Source of the DNA: Actinomycetota bacterium
GTDB taxonomy: Bacteria > Actinomycetota > Humimicrobiia > Humimicrobiales > Humimicrobiaceae
Assembly (NCBI GenBank): GCA_016932375.1
Contig: JAFGDA010000122.1
Span: 1-11,213 of the forward strand
Direction: 5' to 3'
DNA: 11,213 nt
Below the pieces are notes generated by a model. The model had not been told where the DNA came from and did not search any database. It saw only the letters and a program-made list of their open reading frames with translations. The position numbers and the translations under genes were made by a program. This document shows, one piece after another, positions 8,501 through 11,213 of the stretch; positions within the stretch are counted from its first letter, which is position 1, and each line of letters starts with the position of its first letter.

Positions 8501-9540
8501 ATTATTTCAAGAGGACTTGCCATGTTTGAAGGATAAATAAAATCCTTATCTTCACCGGGGACTTTAAAGTCCGGCATATTTAAATTGCCTGTGCAGTATC
8601 CTGCCGTACCGGCAACAACCAGGCCTCCTCTCCCCGTTGCTTCAACATCCCTTATCCTCCCACCGGTCCCTGTCTCTGCCCCCGGAAAAGGTGCTATCCC
8701 GCTTGGAAAATTGTGAGTCTCAGCGGTAAATATAGGATGGTAGGTCACATGCTTTTTTTCAAATGGGGAACAAAATCCCGGTTTTGAGGGTATTATTGTC
8801 GATATTTTATAACCCCTTATGGCACTCGAATTATCCTTGAAGGCTATCAGGCTGTTAGTTGGATTGGAACAAAGGGGTTCCTTTATAAGCTGCATCAGTG
8901 TCCCGGGGATTTCCTTTCCGTCCAGAATCAGTTTACCTTTAAAAAACCAGTGCCTTGAATGTTCACTGTTTGCCTGGCTAAGCTGGAAACATTCCACGTT
9001 GGTAGGATTCCGGCCAATCAATCGTGTGAAAAGATCATAATAGAATTCCATATCCCACCTGTCAAAGCCAAGCCCCATATGAATATTTATATCTTCAAGG
9101 GCTTTTATGCCTCTTTCGAGCAGGGGTACCATATACGCTTCTTCGGCAGTTGCTCCGGTTTCAAAAGACTTTAGCGGTATCTTATAGACACATTCAGTCA
9201 TACGGTCATGATTTTCTTTTATAAACCTTTCGAGGCGTGTAGCACCGGGAAACCTGTACCTGCGCGACTTCTCCAGGCGCATTACACTACCCAGGCCGCA
9301 GCCATTACATATGGCTACTGCATTTGTGGAGTAAGCGGTCTCAAAATTAAGGCGGGGCCCTATTTCCACTATATTCCCATGGTTTTTTAAAAAAGAATTT
9401 CTACCAAATTTTTGTGGTTCAAAAGTCTCGGCCAGTAGCCATCTTAAAATATCCCGTTCTACCGGTGTGAGATGTGTGCCGGCTTTAACATAAAAACAAT
9501 ATTCAAAATTATTTACAATATATCGATAGTATCTCTCCAC
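5551..9540 (-). CDS. purL: Phosphoribosylformylglycinamidine (FGAM) synthase, single-chain PurL
   Basis: PurL converts FGAR, glutamine and ATP to FGAM (step 4). This 1329-residue form fuses three parts: a PurS-like N-terminal region (about 1-170), the duplicated AIR-synthetase-like catalytic core (about 180-1010) and a class I glutaminase (about 1066-1329). Visible motifs include GPRLNFETAYSTNAV (61-75), NSEHSRHWFFKG (191-202), ETHNFPSGIAPFPGA (274-288), TGTGGRIRDVE (290-300), SIHDQGAGG (477-485), LEIWGAEYQERNA (516-528), VDGGKDSISM (802-811) and GHDRSDGG (909-916). Cys1160 in GVCNGCQ is the glutaminase nucleophile, with His1288 and Glu1290 in MPHPER. The start is GTG with AGGAAGGAA 8 nt before it. 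The protein resembles animal PFAS more than E. coli PurL. A Ser/Gly/Asp-rich insert lies at about 566-626. The gene is 276 nt from purB and 134 nt from purF. The frame is intact. Confidence 0.98.
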   Translation of the reverse strand: MERYYRYIVNNFEYCFYVKAGTHLTPVERDILRWLLAETFEPQKFGRNSFLKNHGNIVEIGPRLNFETAYSTNAVAICNGCGLGSVMRLEKSRRYRFPGATRLERFIKENHDRMTECVYKIPLKSFETGATAEEAYMVPLLERGIKALEDINIHMGLGFDRWDMEFYYDLFTRLIGRNPTNVECFQLSQANSEHSRHWFFKGKLILDGKEIPGTLMQLIKEPLCSNPTNSLIAFKDNSSAIRGYKISTIIPSKPGFCSPFEKKHVTYHPIFTAETHNFPSGIAPFPGAETGTGGRIRDVEATGRGGLVVAGTAGYCTGNLNMPDFKVPGEDKDFIYPSNMASPLEIMIGESNGASDYGNKFGEPVIQGFTRTFGQKLAGGERREWIKPIMFSGGIGQIDNRHIEKFKPRKGMLIIQIGGPAYRIGIGGGSASSLIQDEAREELDFNAVQRGNAQMEQKMNRVIRACIEMGDENPVLSIHDQGAGGPCNVLTEIVEPAGGRIEIRNIQTGDRTMSVLEIWGAEYQERNALLINPVNLGLLESICLREKVNLECLGEITGDGRIIVHDSSYSEGPHGDVRDFSSGKGPSNGVYGIDNNINRQDSGSSFPGDISRSDSCGYEDRARVATPVDLDLKKILSNIPQKTFELRSVPGILKKFNIPENLAIKDAVRLVFNLPSVGSKGFLVRKVDRSVTGLIARQQCCGPLQLPVSDVAAVAQGHFGKTGAAISIGEQPLKIMVDAAAGARMSVAEALTNMVWAYISDLGDIKCSVNWMWPAKLPGEGAEIFKAVKALSNIMKEIGIAVDGGKDSISMAARVGSDIIKAPNEVVVSAYAPMPDIEKIITPDIKKPGRSRLAFIDISGGRKRMGGSAIAQALGEIGMDCPDVDDPGKLAGAFRATQELIKNGLILAGHDRSDGGLITVLSEMAISGNCGMEIELPAIVHGTEHSIMAGLFNEELGLAIEYLPENEKRIFSIYSGFGLTAIPLGKTLVEKRVTVSAGGKTFLDLNTGTLLKWWEEISDKLESHQMNPGLAREQALSHGRKGPAYHLTFTPRETPGEIMDIKNKPKLAVLREEGSNGDREMASAFYLAGFEAWDVTMTDLLNGTVDLGDFRGVAFVGGFSYADVLGSAKGWAGIIKFNTGLREMFDRFYDRQDTFSFGVCNGCQLMALLGLVPWRGLDELKQPRFITNPSGRLESRWVSVRINESPSIMLKGMEGSVIGIWINHGEGFFYCPDREVFNDIKDKKLVPVSFVDDSGNPTGKYPFNPNCSPGGITGLCSPDGRHLALMPHPERAFLTWQWPWMPVDWRESLKVSPWLKIFQNAREWCGENP

Positions 9541-9548
9541 CGGCGGGG

Positions 9549-9557
9549 TTCCTTCCT
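9549..9557 (-). promoter_or_regulatory. Ribosome-binding site fixing the purL GTG start
   Basis: The minus strand reads AGGAAGGAA at 9557-9549, 8 nt before GTG at 9540-9538. The spacing and the position before the first conserved N-terminal residues support this GTG as the start. Confidence 0.65.
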
Positions 9558-9634
9558 GTTTATAAACCCTTATAACCTTTCAGCCGTGATAATATTTAAA
9601 TCCCCCTGATTAAAACAGGAGTTTCATTTTTTAA

Positions 9635-9736
9635 ATGGTCCCCTTGCCGGAACGCTTCCAATTCCACCAAAGAACAAGCAGTGCAGTCGGATAACCGAAA
9701 CGTTATTAGCCGGACCATCTAATAACCTGGTTCCGG
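9635..9736 (-). ncRNA. Candidate structured leader RNA upstream of purL (orphan)
   Basis: In the purL leader orientation several complementary segments lie in order. An outer helix pairs CCGGAAC (9736-9730) with GTTCCGG (9653-9647), 7 bp. Inside it, GTTATTAG (9726-9719) pairs with CTAATAAC (9709-9702), 8 bp with a 9-nt loop. Seven loop bases, ATGGTCC (9718-9712), can pair with GGACCAT (9641-9635) just downstream of the outer helix, forming a pseudoknot. A small TCGG/CCGA hairpin with a 4-nt loop lies at 9698-9687. A competing hairpin pairs CCGGAACCA (9736-9728) with TGGTCCGG (9717-9710), with one bulge. Alternative folds of this kind suit a riboswitch or attenuator, but I recognise no known class and single 7-8-nt complementarities occur by chance at this scale. 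Confidence 0.35.
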
Positions 9737-9752
9737 TAAGTTCATAAATTGC

Positions 9753-9766
9753 CGGGCCTGAGCCCG
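9753..9766. other. GC hairpin 50 nt after purB
   Basis: CGGGC (9753-9757) and GCCCG (9762-9766) form a perfect 5-bp GC stem with a 4-nt loop. On the minus strand it follows the purB stop by about 50 nt, but no T-tract follows it, so it is not a clear intrinsic terminator. It could instead be the first helix of the purL leader or a processing/stability element. Confidence 0.35.
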
Positions 9767-9816
9767 AATTTTAAAAGGAGACCCAGTAGCCCCTGCTGTT
9801 CGTTCTTTATCAATTA

Positions 9817-11118
9817 CTAAACTTTTAAATCCTTTAGACGGCCTATTATGGTATCTATGTATCTTAAATGATATTCAACCCTGAACAATTCCTCCAGTTC
9901 ATCACCTGTTAAAACAGAGGTTACTTTCTGGTCGTTTTTTATATTATCTTTAAAGCTTCCTTCTTCATTCCATGCTTTGTGTGCAGCAGATTGTATAATT
10001 ACATAAGCCTCATTCCGGTCCATCCCTTTATCAATCAGGGCAAGGAGTACCCTTTGTGAAAATATGATTCCGCCGTATTTATTAAGGTTTCTTTCCATAT
10101 TACTGCTGACTATATTCAGTCCTCCAATGACAAACATGGTTTTTTCAAGCAGGTAATCAAGCAGGATAAAACTGTCTGTAATTATAACCCTTTCAGCAGA
10201 TGAATGTGAGATATCCCTTTCATGCCATAGCGCAATATTCTCGAGGGAGGCAACAACATTTGAACGGACAACCCGTGAAAGGCCGCATATCCTCTCACAT
10301 ATTATGGGATTCCTCTTATGCGGCATGGCCGAAGAACCTTTCTGCCCCTTTGTAAACGGCTCTTCCAGTTCCCTTACATCCGTACGCTGCAGGTTTCTTA
10401 CCTCAAGGGCAACCTTTTCGAGCGTGGCTGCACATATCGCAAGGGTGCAGAGCACCTGGGCATGGCGGTCCCTCTGAATTATCTGTGTCGAAACTGGTGC
10501 AGGCTCCAGTCCAAGGATACTGCATACCCTTTCTTCCAGTTCAGGTGAAGTGTTGGCATAGGTCCCTACAGCGCCCGAGATCTTGCCAAAACCTATAATT
10601 TTCCGTGCCTGCCTTATCCTTTCAAGGTTACGTGCCATCTCAAATGCAAAAATTGTGAACTTCAACCCGAGGGTCACCGGTTCCGCATGTATTCCATGAG
10701 TCCTGCCGACCATCACGGTATGGGCATGTTCCCTTGCCTTTTGTTTTAAAAGATTTATGAACCTTACAGCCTTTTTTTCAATGACTTCTATTGCTTCAAG
10801 GATCTGTAGCGACAGGGCAGTATCTCCAACATCAGAAGATGTAAGCCCATAATGCAGGTATTTTGACGAATCTCCTATATGGGAAGAGACCTCCGTCAGG
10901 AAAGCAATAACATCATGATGGGTGGATGCCTCTATCTCATCTATCCTTGCAATATCAAATTTCGATTTTTCTTTTATATCCCTTGCCGCTTCAACCGGAA
11001 TTATGCCCAATTCTGCCTGGGCAGCAGCAACCGCTTTTTCAACCTCAAGCCATTTTGAAAACTTGTTTTCATCTTCCCAGATTTTGCCCATTTCCCTTGT
11101 GGTATATCTGGATATCAT
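9817..11118 (-). CDS. purB: Adenylosuccinate lyase PurB
   Basis: PurB removes fumarate from SAICAR to give AICAR and from adenylosuccinate to give AMP, so it serves both IMP synthesis and the AMP branch. It is a homotetrameric member of the fumarase/aspartase superfamily. The 433-residue length and residue numbering match the Bacillus-type enzyme: THHDVIAF (66-73, including His68), YLHYGLTSSD (87-96, His89), GRTHGIHAEP (138-147, with the catalytic His141) and the family signature GSSAMPHKRNP (261-271, with the catalytic loop serine). The ATG is preceded by a perfect AGGAGG at 11129-11124 with a 5-nt spacer. It is the first cluster gene in the window; the 276 nt to purL suggest purL may have its own control. 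Nothing is missing or unusual in the protein. Confidence 0.98.
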   Translation of the reverse strand: MISRYTTREMGKIWEDENKFSKWLEVEKAVAAAQAELGIIPVEAARDIKEKSKFDIARIDEIEASTHHDVIAFLTEVSSHIGDSSKYLHYGLTSSDVGDTALSLQILEAIEVIEKKAVRFINLLKQKAREHAHTVMVGRTHGIHAEPVTLGLKFTIFAFEMARNLERIRQARKIIGFGKISGAVGTYANTSPELEERVCSILGLEPAPVSTQIIQRDRHAQVLCTLAICAATLEKVALEVRNLQRTDVRELEEPFTKGQKGSSAMPHKRNPIICERICGLSRVVRSNVVASLENIALWHERDISHSSAERVIITDSFILLDYLLEKTMFVIGGLNIVSSNMERNLNKYGGIIFSQRVLLALIDKGMDRNEAYVIIQSAAHKAWNEEGSFKDNIKNDQKVTSVLTGDELEELFRVEYHLRYIDTIIGRLKDLKV

Positions 11119-11213
11119 ATAGTCCTCCTGGCTTCTATCCCTGATTTATTTGTAATAGGACCTTTGATAACAGTAAATAAATTTGTGAACATTCCACTTT
11201 AAACCATGCGACT
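11119..11213 (-). promoter_or_regulatory. Upstream gap with purB ribosome-binding site
   Basis: AGGAGG (11129-11124) lies 5 nt before the purB ATG. The rest, up to the window edge, is AT-rich. Two minus-strand frames stay open from the edge for about 22-25 codons before a stop, so the tail of an upstream gene cannot be excluded, but neither peptide is recognisable. No convincing -35/-10 pair or PurR-type box was found. Confidence 0.5.

Noticed and set aside
9603..9621. Terminator-like hairpin CTCCTG/CAGGGG in the purL leader
   Set aside because: The stem is only 6 bp with a U-G wobble and is followed by mixed AT sequence rather than a T-run.
9635..9736. Known purine-related riboswitch classes (guanine/adenine, PRPP/ykkC, ZTP) and T-box for the purL leader
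   Set aside because: The conserved core strings I know for these classes are not present, and the GGTGGAA near 9660 is only a partial T-box-like match. It is left as an orphan structure.
9702..9736. Simultaneous H-type pseudoknot from the two interleaved 8-bp repeats
   Set aside because: Linkers of 0-1 nt are too short to cross 8-bp helices, so the two stems should be alternatives and not coexist in full.
9686..9812. Bacillus PurR boxes (CGAA-core inverted pair)
   Set aside because: CGAAA at about 9696-9700 and CGAAC on the minus strand near 9800 are about 100 nt apart and not in the expected paired spacing near a promoter.

Overview
The window is almost entirely a de novo purine (IMP) biosynthesis gene cluster on the minus strand. 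Read in the direction of transcription (from high to low coordinates) the order is purB, purL, purF, purM, purN, purH. All six reading frames are intact and carry their family signature motifs. Together they cover PRPP amidotransfer (PurF), GAR formylation (PurN), FGAM synthesis (PurL), AIR synthesis (PurM), the adenylosuccinate/SAICAR lyase steps (PurB) and the last two steps to IMP (PurH). purD, purE, purK, purC, purS and purQ are not in the window. No mobile element, tRNA, rRNA or CRISPR array was seen.

The organism is a bacterium of moderate GC with AT-rich gaps, purine-rich Shine-Dalgarno sites (AGGAGG before purB) and frequent non-ATG starts (TTG for purF and purN, GTG for purL). PurB has Bacillus-type length and residue numbering, and PurF is the propeptide plus Fe-S cluster type. 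Gene order matches the Bacillus order purB-(C-S-Q)-L-F-M-N-H. This suggests a Firmicutes/Clostridia-like anaerobe or a related lineage, but the sequence does not fix the taxon.

The most distinctive gene is purL. Instead of the separate PurS, PurQ and small PurL expected from the Bacillus-like order, there is one 1329-residue fused enzyme. Its motifs resemble animal PFAS more than E. coli PurL. purC, purS and purQ are all missing from the place where a Bacillus-type operon would carry them. That place holds a 276-nt gap with several mutually compatible or competing helices, possibly an uncharacterised leader RNA for purL. PurL and PurH each also carry an unusual low-complexity linker insert.

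Layout by region: 1-223, a possible small plus-strand ORF of unknown function at the window edge; 224-403, AT-rich convergent gap without a recognisable terminator; 404-2095 purH; 2206-2817 purN; 2900-3949 purM; 3959-5416 purF; 5417-5550, gap with a candidate extended -10 promoter and a 12-codon mini-ORF overlapping the purL stop; 5551-9540 purL; 9541-9816 structured gap; 9817-11118 purB; 11119-11213, upstream gap with the purB ribosome-binding site. The purF-purM junction is tight enough for translational coupling. The other junctions are 82-276 nt, so internal promoters or processing are possible.
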